Below, piece by piece: positions 41,329-50,428 of a DNA stretch of 64,000 nt. The first letter of the stretch is position 1; every line of letters starts with the position of its first letter. A model generated the notes under the pieces. The model made no database searches, was not told the DNA's origin, and was given only the letters and a program-made list of their open reading frames with translations. This DNA is from Oscillospiraceae bacterium. Lineage in GTDB: Bacteria; Bacillota; Clostridia; Oscillospirales; Acutalibacteraceae. Both the position numbers and the translations under genes were made by a program. The stretch is from positions 40,979 to 104,978 of the forward strand of contig JAQXNV010000048.1 of assembly GCA_029098185.1 (NCBI GenBank). The letters run 5' to 3'.

Positions 41329-42162
41329 ATGAGTGAATGTACACATGATTGCAATAGCTGCAGCGCAGACTGCGGTTCCCGGGAAGCATCCCCTCAGGAT
41401 TTTCGCGCGCCGCTCAATGAATTGAGCCGTGTCGATAAAGTTGTCGCTGTCGTCAGCGGTAAAGGCGGCGTGGGCAAATCCCTCGTCACCGCCATGCTGG
41501 CTGTGCAGATGAACCGCCGTGGCAAAAAGACTGCCATTTTAGATGCCGACGTTACCGGCCCGTCCATCCCAAAGATCTTTGGCGCCAAGGAGCGTGCCAT
41601 GGGTAACGAGCTGGGAATGTTCCCTGTCACGACCAAAACAGGCATCGATCTGATGTCCGTCAACCTGCTGCTGGAGGACCTGGAAGCGCCTGTTGTCTGG
41701 CGTGGCCCCATCATCGCCGGCACCGTCAAGCAGTTCTGGTCTGACGTTATTTGGAGCGATGTGGACTATATGTTTGTCGATATGCCGCCAGGCACCGGCG
41801 ATGTGCCGCTGACCGTGTTCCAGTCCATTCCGCTGGACGGCATCGTCATCGTCACCTCTCCTCAGGAGCTGGCGTCTCTTATCGTCTCTAAGGCCGTGAA
41901 CATGGCAAAGATGATGAACATCCCGATCCTCGGCATCGTGGAGAACATGAGCTACTTCAAGTGCCCGGACTGCGGTAAGGAAGTAAAGATCTTTGGCGAG
42001 AGCCATGTGGATGAAGTTGCGGCGAAGTTTGGCATCCCGGTGCTGGCAAAGCTGCCCATCAATCCGGATATTGCCGTCAACTGCGATAAGGGCCTTGCAG
42101 AACTGGTGGAGTGCCCGGAGATCAACGGCGCTGTCGATGCGGTAGAAGCACTGCAAAAGTAA
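41329..42162 (+). CDS. Mrp/NBP35-family ATP-binding protein
   Basis: SGKGGVGKSLVTAMLA, DMPPGTGD, CPDCG. Confidence 0.94.
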   Translation: MSECTHDCNSCSADCGSREASPQDFRAPLNELSRVDKVVAVVSGKGGVGKSLVTAMLAVQMNRRGKKTAILDADVTGPSIPKIFGAKERAMGNELGMFPVTTKTGIDLMSVNLLLEDLEAPVVWRGPIIAGTVKQFWSDVIWSDVDYMFVDMPPGTGDVPLTVFQSIPLDGIVIVTSPQELASLIVSKAVNMAKMMNIPILGIVENMSYFKCPDCGKEVKIFGESHVDEVAAKFGIPVLAKLPINPDIAVNCDKGLAELVECPEINGAVDAVEALQK

Positions 42163-42175
42163 CCAGATCAAAATG

Positions 42176-42231
42176 AAAACAGGTACAGTGATCCTTTTTT
42201 GCGGAGATCGCTGTGCCTGTTTCCTTTTTCA
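42176..42231. terminator. long-stem terminator
   Basis: AAACAGGTACAGTGATC...GATCGCTGTGCCTGTTTCCTTTTTC. Confidence 0.75.
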
Positions 42232-42260
42232 TTATATATAGTATCGTCAGGTGTTCTAAA

Positions 42261-42920
42261 TCAAAAAGCTCTGTCAGCGCCCAACTGAAAATGGTATTTG
42301 GCGATGCCCAGATCCAGTTTCGTGTAAGGCCCTCGTCCAGCCTTGGCCGTGACGGTACCATTTTCATAGGTGAAGAAAAACTTCTGCTGATTCATGGCCG
42401 TAGGTGCCAGCAGGGCGGCGGCGACACCATCTCGGAACCAGTCTGGCGTCTGGTCACTGACGTTGCTCACCTGTTCAATGGATTTGGATTTGTGAGGGAC
42501 TCCCTGGGTCTTGCCATAGCCCAGAGCAATGACGACCATCAGCTTTTCCCCGGTTTGGCATATAAATGTGCCGGGGACCTTGCGGTAGCTCATGGCCACC
42601 CAGCAAGAGTTGAGCCCCAATGTTTGGGCCTTCAGTGCCAAACGCTCCCCATAAAAACCGCAATCTGTGTCCAGGTGGCTGCTTTTGGGGCCGATCAGCG
42701 CCAGATAATTGGAAACGCCAGAAAACTTACCGTAACGGGATAAAAAGCAGTCAAAGGCTTTCGGTTCGTGCAAAATGAGCTGGATGTGTAAATTTCCCTC
42801 CTGATTGCACCGGTTTACTTCTGCTTGAAGGGCTTCACAGACCGCTTTTGGGATAGGTTTATCCAGATATTGTCTCACGCTGTGGCGTGTTTCCATTGCG
42901 TTTTTCAGAGATGCTTCCAT
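42261..42920 (-). CDS. nitroreductase family protein
   Basis: AMETRHSVRQYLDKPIPK, LAPTAMNQQKF. Confidence 0.88.
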   Translation of the reverse strand: MEASLKNAMETRHSVRQYLDKPIPKAVCEALQAEVNRCNQEGNLHIQLILHEPKAFDCFLSRYGKFSGVSNYLALIGPKSSHLDTDCGFYGERLALKAQTLGLNSCWVAMSYRKVPGTFICQTGEKLMVVIALGYGKTQGVPHKSKSIEQVSNVSDQTPDWFRDGVAAALLAPTAMNQQKFFFTYENGTVTAKAGRGPYTKLDLGIAKYHFQLGADRAF

Positions 42921-42942
42921 AAAAATTCCTCCATTTTTGTGC

Positions 42943-43299
42943 TCATGCTTCTTCCGCTTGCTGCGGGAGAGAGGCTGTGATCTGTTTTACGTGCTGTAAT
43001 AGCAGGATTACCTGGTCAATGGCCGGCTCATCCACAGCGAAATAGTAGTAATTTTTTGTACCTTCCCGGCGGATTTTTATCACTCCAGCTTCCCGTAGAA
43101 TTTTCAAGTGACGAGATACCGCTGGGCGGGACAGATTGGTTCGTTCCATGATAGCGCCTACTCGTAGTCCATGGCAACTGGATGGTTGAAGCATCTGTAG
43201 GATGAGATACTGTCGGGTTTCATCGCCCAGTGCCTGCAAGAGTTTTTGGCAGTCACGGAATTCTGCTTTCAGCCTTTCGATTTCCCATGATCGTTCCAA
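42943..43299 (-). CDS. ArsR-family transcriptional regulator
   Basis: LLQALGDETRQYLILQML..NLSRPAVSRHLKILREAGVI. Confidence 0.92.
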   Translation of the reverse strand: MERSWEIERLKAEFRDCQKLLQALGDETRQYLILQMLQPSSCHGLRVGAIMERTNLSRPAVSRHLKILREAGVIKIRREGTKNYYYFAVDEPAIDQVILLLQHVKQITASLPQQAEEA

Positions 43300-43426
43300 A
43301 ACACACCACTCCTTGCTTTGCTTTTTTCATGATACCACATTTTTTCAGAAAATACGCAATGGGAAAGAAATTTGAGACAATGGAAAAACGCCGGTGTTCC
43401 CAACTGGAAGCATCGGCGTTCTAGTT

Positions 43427-43867
43427 TTAACAGCCCTTGGGTTTTCCGTGAAAGGCATCCTCCTTTGTTTGCTGGACGGTGCCAAAGGGGTGATGGGGCG
43501 GCGCATAGATGGAATAGAGCTTTAGCGGAACATTGCCGCAGTTGCGCACATTATGCCAGGTGCCGGCAGGGACGAAGATGCCATCGTGGCAGCTAACACG
43601 GGATACGTCGTGAACGGTATCTTTCGTCTTTCCAAACTGCACCATAGCACAGCCCTGGACGAGACAAAGAAATTGATCGGTGTCCTCATGGCATTCTAAC
43701 CCGATGCTGTCGCCAACAGGAATACACATCAGCGTCAATTGCATTTTGGGGCCGGTCCACAGTGCCGTGCGGAAGTTGTTGTTGCACAGGGCATCCTGCT
43801 CCAGATCCCGAACCAGCGGCTCTGGCCCAAAATCCCGTAACATCCCGTGATGGTCGTGAAAATACAT
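43427..43867 (-). CDS. cupin-domain protein
   Basis: GLECHEDTDQFLCLVQG..VPAGTWHNVRN; RBS TCAGGAGGGATCGT ATG. Confidence 0.88.
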   Translation of the reverse strand: MYFHDHHGMLRDFGPEPLVRDLEQDALCNNNFRTALWTGPKMQLTLMCIPVGDSIGLECHEDTDQFLCLVQGCAMVQFGKTKDTVHDVSRVSCHDGIFVPAGTWHNVRNCGNVPLKLYSIYAPPHHPFGTVQQTKEDAFHGKPKGC

Positions 43868-43894
43868 ACGATCCCTCCTGAAAATCGGTTTCTT

Positions 43895-43903
43895 TATCCT
43901 ATG
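43895..43903 (-). promoter_or_regulatory. candidate mother-cell sigma (E/K) -10-like element upstream of cupin gene
   Basis: Minus strand GCG-CATAGGATA, 27 bp upstream of the ATG. Confidence 0.35.
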
Positions 43904-43935
43904 CGCAGAGCACTCCTTTTGACAGTCCGGCAGCA

Positions 43936-43967
43936 AAAGAAAGTCCCCCAGGTATCCCGGGGGACAG
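43936..43967 (-). terminator. terminator of cotJC 3' segment
   Basis: Minus strand GTCCCCCGGGATACCTGGGGGACTTTCTTTT. Confidence 0.8.
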
Positions 43968-43972
43968 CATAG

Positions 43973-44515
43973 TCAGTGTCGTTTGCGGTTTCGTTTGTTT
44001 CGGTCAAATTCCGGGTTAAAGGCGTAGAAATTCTTAGAGTCTAGCTGATCGGTCACAACACGCAATCCCTCGCCGAACCGCTGATAATGGACGATTTCCC
44101 GTTCCCGCAAAAAGCGGATGGGGTCCTTGACATCGTTGGTGTCGCAGTAGCGCAGGATGTTGTCATAGGTAGTGCGTGCCTTCTGCTCTGCTGCGAGGTT
44201 TTCATGTAGATCGGTAATGGCATCGCCGGCAACGGAGAAGGTTTCCGCGCTGAACGGCGTACCGCTGGCCGCAATGGGATAGATGCCCGTGGTGTGGTCC
44301 ACAAAGTAATCCGCAAAGCCGGCCTTTTTGATCTCTTCTTCGCTAAGCACTTTTGTCAGTTGATATACGATGGCCGACACCATTTCAAGGTGCGCCAGCT
44401 CTTCTGTCCCAATGTCAGTTAAAATAGCTTTCACCTCTGGGTAGGGCATGGTGTACCGCTGGCTCAAATAGCGCAGAGAAGCGCCCAGCTCACCATGTGG
44501 TCCTCCACATGGCTC
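43973..44515 (-). CDS. cotJC: cotJC 3' segment (manganese-catalase-like spore coat protein CotJC, C-terminal part; interrupted gene)
   Basis: GELGASLRYLSQRYTMPYPEVKAILTDIGTEELAHLEMV... is canonical CotJC lacking its first ~33 residues; open only back to TAG at 44516-44518, the recombinase stop. Confidence 0.93.
   Translation of the reverse strand, partial: EPCGGPHGELGASLRYLSQRYTMPYPEVKAILTDIGTEELAHLEMVSAIVYQLTKVLSEEEIKKAGFADYFVDHTTGIYPIAASGTPFSAETFSVAGDAITDLHENLAAEQKARTTYDNILRYCDTNDVKDPIRFLREREIVHYQRFGEGLRVVTDQLDSKNFYAFNPEFDRNKRNRKRH
44493..44507. repeat. att core direct repeat, left copy (CCATGTGGTCCTCCA)
   Basis: Identical 15 bp to 58993-59007, same orientation; breakpoint of cotJC. Confidence 0.93.
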
Positions 44516-45937
44516 CTAATGAGAAAAGATCACCCGGAGGCGATTTGCTTTCCGGTCCAAAATGATCTTGTCGATCATGCTGCACAGGAACTTATTTTTC
44601 ACTTCTGCGGAAATATTTGGATCCTGGAGCCACGGAACGATCTGTACTTGATGGGAGCCGGACTGCACAACCTCGTTTTGATGTGTGTGGGAGAGCTGCT
44701 CTTGCAGCGAAGCAATGGCAGATAGGAGCGATGCCTTATTTTCTCGGTATTCCGCCAGTGTGTCTACGCCGGAGGTATAGGCGTCTTTTGCCCTGGATAG
44801 CCCACGCTGCAATGTGTCTAATTGATGCTGTAAAATATCCGTTTTTTCTTGCAGATCTTGCTTTCTGGGGGACGGAATAGAAAACGTTTTTTCACCCAGC
44901 ACGCAGTCCAATAGTCGGAGCACGATCGCATTGAGCTTTGGGATGGAGATGCTATGGGATTCTCCGCATTGGCCGGCAGCGTATTTGGGGCATTGGAGCG
45001 AGTTTTTGCCGGAGCGGCAGAGAATAGCGCCGCAGTTGGAGCACCGAACCAGTCCCTGTAACCAAAATTCGGAAGGCTGCTTTTGGCGAGAACGTCGGCC
45101 ATAGCGCTGCTGATTTTTTTGGAGCAGACGCTGAGCTTCCTCCCAGAGCGGCTGTTCGATGATGGGTGGATGCTGTCCATCGACGATCATCGAGGCTGCA
45201 TACAACTCTCTCCTGCCACTGGAACCCTGAGGATTCCAGTGGATTTTGCCGAGATAGACCGGATTGTGGAGAAGATAAGCGACGGCACGGCCCGCAAAGG
45301 GATTGCCCCGGGCGGTCCGCAGGCCCATGGCGTTGAGCTGTTTTGCGATCTCCCGGCAGCCGTGACCGTTGACAAATTGATGAAAAACTAGGCGGACGAC
45401 CTCGGCATTTTTCTCATCGATGACATATTGGCCGTTTTGCATCCGGTACCCCAGCGGCGGCATGGAAACTGGCGCGCCACGGGAGACCTTTTCCTGCATC
45501 CCCCGCTTGACCTCTTCAGCCAAATTGATGCTGTAATATTCATCCATGGCCTCGATCAGCGCTTCGATAAGTATGGATAGTTTATCATCACCAAGTTGCT
45601 CCGTGACGGAGATCACATCGATATTGAGCTCTTTTCGCAGCATGGATTTATACACGATGCTGTCCTCCCGGTTTCGGGCAAACCGGCTGAATTTCCACAA
45701 CAAAATGGCGTCAAAGGGCCGGGGCTTTGTTTTGGCCAGGGCGATCATCCGATTAAATGCTGTACGATTTTTGGTGTGTTTTCCGCTGATGCCTTCGTCT
45801 ACAAAGATGAGTCTGTCCGGCACCAAAAAGCTGTGGTTTTTGGCGTAAGCCAGGATGTGTTTCAGTTGGCTGTCCGGCGACAATTCCGTCTGCTCGTCAG
45901 TGGACACCCGGATATAGGCTGCCGCAGTTTTTTGCAT
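44516..45937 (-). CDS. large serine recombinase (resolvase + recombinase + zinc-ribbon domains)
   Basis: AAAYIRVSTDEQTELSPDSQ, LLWKFSRFARN, GYRMQNGQYVIDEKNAEVVRLVF, CSNCGAILCRSGKNSLQCPKYAAGQC. Confidence 0.96.
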   Translation of the reverse strand: MQKTAAAYIRVSTDEQTELSPDSQLKHILAYAKNHSFLVPDRLIFVDEGISGKHTKNRTAFNRMIALAKTKPRPFDAILLWKFSRFARNREDSIVYKSMLRKELNIDVISVTEQLGDDKLSILIEALIEAMDEYYSINLAEEVKRGMQEKVSRGAPVSMPPLGYRMQNGQYVIDEKNAEVVRLVFHQFVNGHGCREIAKQLNAMGLRTARGNPFAGRAVAYLLHNPVYLGKIHWNPQGSSGRRELYAASMIVDGQHPPIIEQPLWEEAQRLLQKNQQRYGRRSRQKQPSEFWLQGLVRCSNCGAILCRSGKNSLQCPKYAAGQCGESHSISIPKLNAIVLRLLDCVLGEKTFSIPSPRKQDLQEKTDILQHQLDTLQRGLSRAKDAYTSGVDTLAEYRENKASLLSAIASLQEQLSHTHQNEVVQSGSHQVQIVPWLQDPNISAEVKNKFLCSMIDKIILDRKANRLRVIFSH

Positions 45938-45967
45938 AGCGGTCCCCCCTTTAAAAGAAATCCCATG

Positions 45968-45975
45968 ATTTTATG
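45968..45975 (-). promoter_or_regulatory. candidate sigma-E-like -10 (CATAAAAT) upstream of recombinase
   Basis: Minus strand CGGCG-CATAAAAT 30 bp upstream of recombinase ATG; -35 not convincing. Confidence 0.3.
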
Positions 45976-46046
45976 CGCCGTTTTTGCTAGCAATGCGCTA
46001 TCGGGACATTTTTTCGAAAAAAAGAGCAGGTAGCGTATCGTTTTTG

Positions 46047-46055
46047 CATAGGATG
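46047..46055 (+). promoter_or_regulatory. candidate mother-cell sigma -10-like element (CATAGGATG)
   Basis: TTTTTG-CATAGGATG, 19 bp upstream of small ORF. Confidence 0.3.
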
Positions 46056-46074
46056 CTTTAAAGGGGGCGATGAT

Positions 46075-46260
46075 TTGGAAGAAAAGCGAGAGGGCTGGGA
46101 GATCGAGATCTTCCTTAGCGAAAATGATCGAGAAGTCCCATGTTTTTTTATTGATAGGGCAGGGCATAGGACTGGGTATCTTGCACAGGAGCGCTGGGAA
46201 AAGATCGGAAAGGACCTGTTAGAGAGGGCCGGTCAGGCAGTTGCACGGTATGGAAAATGA
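46075..46260 (+). CDS. 61-aa charged small protein, divergent from recombinase; unknown function
   Basis: TTG start behind AAAGGGGG; MEEKREGWEIEIFLSENDREVPCFFIDRAGHRTGYLAQERWEKIGKDLLERAGQAVARYGK. Confidence 0.55.
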   Translation: MEEKREGWEIEIFLSENDREVPCFFIDRAGHRTGYLAQERWEKIGKDLLERAGQAVARYGK

Positions 46261-46424
46261 GACGGGAAAGGGTGAAAAATGGCGTGTTTCTGCGCAGGAA
46301 AAGCCATTTTCCCCTTTTTTGTGGGGCGTGGTGTGTTCGTGAAAAATACTGTTGAATCATCGGAAATAATTTGTTATAATAAAGTGTATGATTCTATTTT
46401 CTATCGTTTTAAAGGAGAAGTGTT

Positions 46425-47192
46425 ATGGCAAAGGTAACCTTGATCACGCACACCCCAATGCCGGAAAAAATCGTCGCGTCGGCGGCGAAGCTGTGCTATT
46501 CTCCGTCAGACATCGACCACATCATGGATGGCCTGACAGAAGAAAAAACAGCGTCGTTTGTGGAGATGCTGGCAGAGATCGGTCACGAAAGTCCCATTGA
46601 ACACGCGTCGTTTACCTTTGGCATCGAGGGCGTCTCCAGAGCTCTTTTGGCGCAGATCACACGCCATCGCATGGCATCTTTCAGCGTTCAGAGTCAACGA
46701 TATGTGTCGGAAGTACAGTTTTCCTACGTTATTCCGCCGCATATCGAGGCGATCCCGGAGGCCAAGGCGGAGTTTTTGGCCGCTATGGAGGAGGACCAGC
46801 GCCACTACGACCGCTTGACCGCTCTTTTAAAGGAAAAGCACAAGGCGACTTTGCTGCAGGAGGGCAAGGACGAAGCCACTGCCGACCGCATGGCACAGAA
46901 GATGGCCATTGAGGACGCCCGGTTCGTTCTGCCCAACGCCTGCGACACCAAGATGATCCTCACCATGAACGCCCGGTCGCTGTACAATTTCTTTGCTCAC
47001 CGCTGCTGTAATCGGGCACAGTGGGAGATCCGGGACGTAGCCATCCAGATGCTCCGCTTAGTCAAACAGGTAGCGCCGCATCTCTTTTCCAAGTGTGGCC
47101 CGGCCTGCGTCAATGGCCCCTGCTCAGAGGGCAAGATGAGCTGCGGCAAGATGACACAAGTCCGGCAGTATTTTCAAACCCTGGGAGAGTGA
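46425..47192 (+). CDS. thyX: FAD-dependent thymidylate synthase ThyX
   Basis: ThyX motif RHRMASFSVQSQRY. Confidence 0.95.
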   Translation: MAKVTLITHTPMPEKIVASAAKLCYSPSDIDHIMDGLTEEKTASFVEMLAEIGHESPIEHASFTFGIEGVSRALLAQITRHRMASFSVQSQRYVSEVQFSYVIPPHIEAIPEAKAEFLAAMEEDQRHYDRLTALLKEKHKATLLQEGKDEATADRMAQKMAIEDARFVLPNACDTKMILTMNARSLYNFFAHRCCNRAQWEIRDVAIQMLRLVKQVAPHLFSKCGPACVNGPCSEGKMSCGKMTQVRQYFQTLGE

Positions 47193-47196
47193 GTGT

Positions 47197-47880
47197 ATGG
47201 AGCGCCATTTATTTGTCATCGAAGGGCTGGACGGCAGCGGCAAAGCGACCCAGACAAATTTGCTGCAAGCAGCGCTGGAGGAGCAGGGGATCCCTTGCCG
47301 CCATGTGTCCTTTCCCGACTACGATTCCGAATCCTCTGCCCTAGTCAAGCTGTATTTAAACGGCGCCTTTGGCAGTTCGCCGGCCGATGTCAATCCCTAT
47401 GCGGCGTCATCCTTTTACGCAGTGGATCGCTTTGCCAGCTTTCAGCGGGACTGGAAGCGGGAATATGAGGGCGGTAGCGTCATTTTGGCAGACCGCTACG
47501 CCACGTCGAATTTGATCTATCAGCTTTCAAAGGTAGAGCGCTCTCAGTGGGACAGCTTTATCGACTGGGCGGAGTCCTACGAGTACGATAAGCTCCAGCT
47601 TCCCCGGCCAACGGCGACCATCTATCTGGATATGGCGCCGGAGATTTCCCAGGGACTGCTGCGGGACCGCTATGGGGGAGACGAAAGCAAAAAGGACCTT
47701 CATGAGCGGAACGTGTCTTTTCTGGAGGAATGCCGACAGAGCGCCCTTTACAGCGCGAAACGATGTGGGTGGAAGATCATCCGATGCGATACGGGAACAC
47801 GACCGAAAACGATGGAAGAGATCCATAGTTTGATCATGGCAGAGGTTCTGCCGTGCTTGACGTTGGGAAGGAGAGAGTAA
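47197..47880 (+). CDS. tmk: thymidylate kinase-like deoxynucleoside monophosphate kinase
   Basis: FVIEGLDGSGKATQTNLL, FYAVDRFAS, ILADRYATSN. Confidence 0.88.
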   Translation: MERHLFVIEGLDGSGKATQTNLLQAALEEQGIPCRHVSFPDYDSESSALVKLYLNGAFGSSPADVNPYAASSFYAVDRFASFQRDWKREYEGGSVILADRYATSNLIYQLSKVERSQWDSFIDWAESYEYDKLQLPRPTATIYLDMAPEISQGLLRDRYGGDESKKDLHERNVSFLEECRQSALYSAKRCGWKIIRCDTGTRPKTMEEIHSLIMAEVLPCLTLGRRE

Positions 47881-47882
47881 AC

Positions 47883-48434
47883 ATGATTGCAGTATTTTTG
47901 GCAAATGGATTTGAAGAAATGGAAGCGCTGGCAACCGTCGATATTCTGCGGCGGGCACAGTGCGATGTCAAAACGGTGGCTGTCGGCACAGCGGATAACC
48001 GGGTGACCGGCTCTCACAGTATCACCGTAGAGGCAGACCTAAGAGAGAACGCCCTTGTTTTGGAGGAGCTGGAGGCCGTAGTGCTGCCGGGCGGTATGCC
48101 GGGCACGCTGAACCTGGATGCGTCCGAGACTGTGCAGGCAGCGCTGGCCCATTGCATCCAGTCCGGCAAAGTGACAGCGGCTATCTGCGCGGCGCCTTCT
48201 GTGCTGGGCAAAAAGGGGTACTTAAATGGAAAACACGCCACAGTCTATCCCGGCTTTGAAACAGAGCTGGAGGGGGCGACCCTGGAGCCGGAGGTGCTGG
48301 TCGTAAAGGATGGTACGATCATCACCGGTAAAGGCCCGGCAGCAGCCATTGATTTTGGGCTGAAGCTGGTGGAGACGCTCTGTGGCAAGGAGCAGGCAGA
48401 AGCGGTAGGGATGGCGATGCAATGTCGGCAATAG
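47883..48434 (+). CDS. DJ-1/PfpI family protein
   Basis: VFLANGFEEMEALATVDILRRA, AICAAPSVLGKKGYLNGK. Confidence 0.92.
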   Translation: MIAVFLANGFEEMEALATVDILRRAQCDVKTVAVGTADNRVTGSHSITVEADLRENALVLEELEAVVLPGGMPGTLNLDASETVQAALAHCIQSGKVTAAICAAPSVLGKKGYLNGKHATVYPGFETELEGATLEPEVLVVKDGTIITGKGPAAAIDFGLKLVETLCGKEQAEAVGMAMQCRQ

Positions 48435-49045
48435 TGAAAAACTACAACATTAAGGAGATCAAAACAAGCCTTCGCAAAAAATACCGATCCTATCGGGAAG
48501 CACTCCCAACGGGAAAAAAGAACGTGTTTGACGCATCCATCAAACATAATTTATTAAAGCTGAATGAATACAAGGAAAATGACATATTATTCTTGTATGT
48601 AAGCAAAGAGATCGAGGTAGATACCTATGGGATCATGGCCCAGTGCTGGCAGGACGGCAAGACAGTAGCAGTCCCCCGCTGCGTTCCCGGTACCCGGGAT
48701 ATGGAATTCTACCGCATCCGGCAGAGAGAGGACCTGGAGGAGGGAACCTTCGGCGTCATGGAGCCTATCGTGTCCCAGTGTGAGAAAATCACGGATTTTT
48801 CCCACGGGTTGTGCGTGGTGCCGGGACTATGCTTTGACGCCAAGGGATTCCGGCTGGGCTACGGCAAAGGCTACTACGATCGGTTTTTATCGGGCTTTCA
48901 GGGATCCACAGCGGGCATCTGCTACGCCGAGTGCGTGCAGTGGAACCTGCCGCATGGTTATTTTGACCGGCCGGTCGATGTGTTGGTGACAGAAAATTAT
49001 ATTCGCAGAATTTCCAAAGGGCGGAAAAAAGGAGGCGCGAGATGA
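48422..49045 (+). CDS. 5-formyltetrahydrofolate cyclo-ligase
   Basis: CVVPGLCFDAKGFRLGYGKGYYDRFL motif. Confidence 0.92.
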   Translation: MSAIVKNYNIKEIKTSLRKKYRSYREALPTGKKNVFDASIKHNLLKLNEYKENDILFLYVSKEIEVDTYGIMAQCWQDGKTVAVPRCVPGTRDMEFYRIRQREDLEEGTFGVMEPIVSQCEKITDFSHGLCVVPGLCFDAKGFRLGYGKGYYDRFLSGFQGSTAGICYAECVQWNLPHGYFDRPVDVLVTENYIRRISKGRKKGGAR

Positions 49046-50412
49046 GCGATCGAAAGAACGGATCGAAGGATCAGAACAAAGAAACGACGAACCAATCCGT
49101 TTCCAAATCCCATCAAGAGCAGGTGGAGCACTTTAGGCTGGATCTGGACGACCAGAAGGTAGGCGAAAATCTGGCAATGGAGAGCAACGAGCTCCACAGC
49201 CATAGCGACAAAAGTGCCGGACCAGTTGCGCCGGAGGGCTTTACGCCGGCCGGGAAGAAGAGACCATCTCCGGAGCCTGCTAAGGCCCCCGGCAAAAAGG
49301 CGCAGGAAGATCCGGAGCTGCAGCGCTTAGAAAAAGAGCACAAAAAGCGGAGCCGGAAAAAGGGCAAAAAGAACCGTTGGTTTTTCCGGGGCGTGTGGTT
49401 TGTCGTGCTGATCTTCATCGGCATCGGCATTGCCCAGTTTGCCCTGACCTGTTTTAACGATATGCTGGCCTTTCAGAAAGAGCCCAACGCCGTGACAGTA
49501 GAGCTGAAGAAGAATGCTTCCACGGAGGAGATCGCCGATGAGCTGCTGGCAAAGGACGTTATCCGCAATAAATGGGCGTTCTGTATGTATTCTAAATTTA
49601 CAAAATCCGACGGTGAGTATGAATATGGCACCTTTGAGCTGACCACCGATATGGACTATGAAGCCATCATCAATAGTCTCCAGGCATCCACCAGCCGTGT
49701 CGATACGGTAACGGTGACCTTCCATGAAGGCATGAATGCCATGGAGATGGGGGACAAGCTGGAGGAAGCCGGCGTCTGCACAGCGGAAGAATTCAAGGAA
49801 ACGGTCAACAACAAGGAGCTGTTCTCCAACTATAAATTTATCAGTGACATTCAGGATGAAGAAGGCCGTCTCTACTTCCTGGAAGGCTATCTGTTCCCGG
49901 ATACCTACGAGTTCTACAAGGATGAGGGCGCAGCCTCCGCCATTGAGAAGATGCTGAACAATACCAGCGATAAGCTGACCGGTAAGCTGTATAAAGCGGC
50001 GGAAAAGGCCAACATGAGCATGGATGAGGTGCTGACTCTGGCGTCTATGATCCAGGCGGAAGCGGCGGACAAGCCGGATATGTACAACATTTCCTCCGTA
50101 TTCCACAATCGTCTGAAGTCTGGCGTAGACGGCGGCTACGGTTATCTCAATTCCGACCCGACCATGTGGTATCCGTACCGCAGCGCAGAGACAGTTCCGG
50201 AGGGCTACGAGAGCGCTTATAACACCTATAATACGCCTGGCCTGCCGCTGGGACCGATCTGCAATCCGGGCATGACCGCGATTGAGGCAGCGCTGGATCC
50301 AGCAGATACCAATTACTATTACTTCTGCCACGATAAGGATGGCAAGGCGTATTACGCAGAGACCGAGTGGGAGCATGAGAACAACAAGGCCATGGCCGGC
50401 CTGACCTCCTGA
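49042..50412 (+). CDS. mltG: endolytic transglycosylase MltG
   Basis: YLFPDTYEFYKD, ASMIQAEAA, SDPTMWYPY, YNTYNTPGLPLGPICNPG. Confidence 0.93.
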   Translation: MSDRKNGSKDQNKETTNQSVSKSHQEQVEHFRLDLDDQKVGENLAMESNELHSHSDKSAGPVAPEGFTPAGKKRPSPEPAKAPGKKAQEDPELQRLEKEHKKRSRKKGKKNRWFFRGVWFVVLIFIGIGIAQFALTCFNDMLAFQKEPNAVTVELKKNASTEEIADELLAKDVIRNKWAFCMYSKFTKSDGEYEYGTFELTTDMDYEAIINSLQASTSRVDTVTVTFHEGMNAMEMGDKLEEAGVCTAEEFKETVNNKELFSNYKFISDIQDEEGRLYFLEGYLFPDTYEFYKDEGAASAIEKMLNNTSDKLTGKLYKAAEKANMSMDEVLTLASMIQAEAADKPDMYNISSVFHNRLKSGVDGGYGYLNSDPTMWYPYRSAETVPEGYESAYNTYNTPGLPLGPICNPGMTAIEAALDPADTNYYYFCHDKDGKAYYAETEWEHENNKAMAGLTS

Positions 50413-50428
50413 TGAGGAGGGATAGAAG

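Noticed and set aside
43973-44467. cotJC as a simple 5'-truncated pseudogene
   Set aside because: The missing 5' part exists at 58977-59093 in its native cotJAB context, with a matching 15-bp junction and restored frame. Both halves look intact and under constraint.
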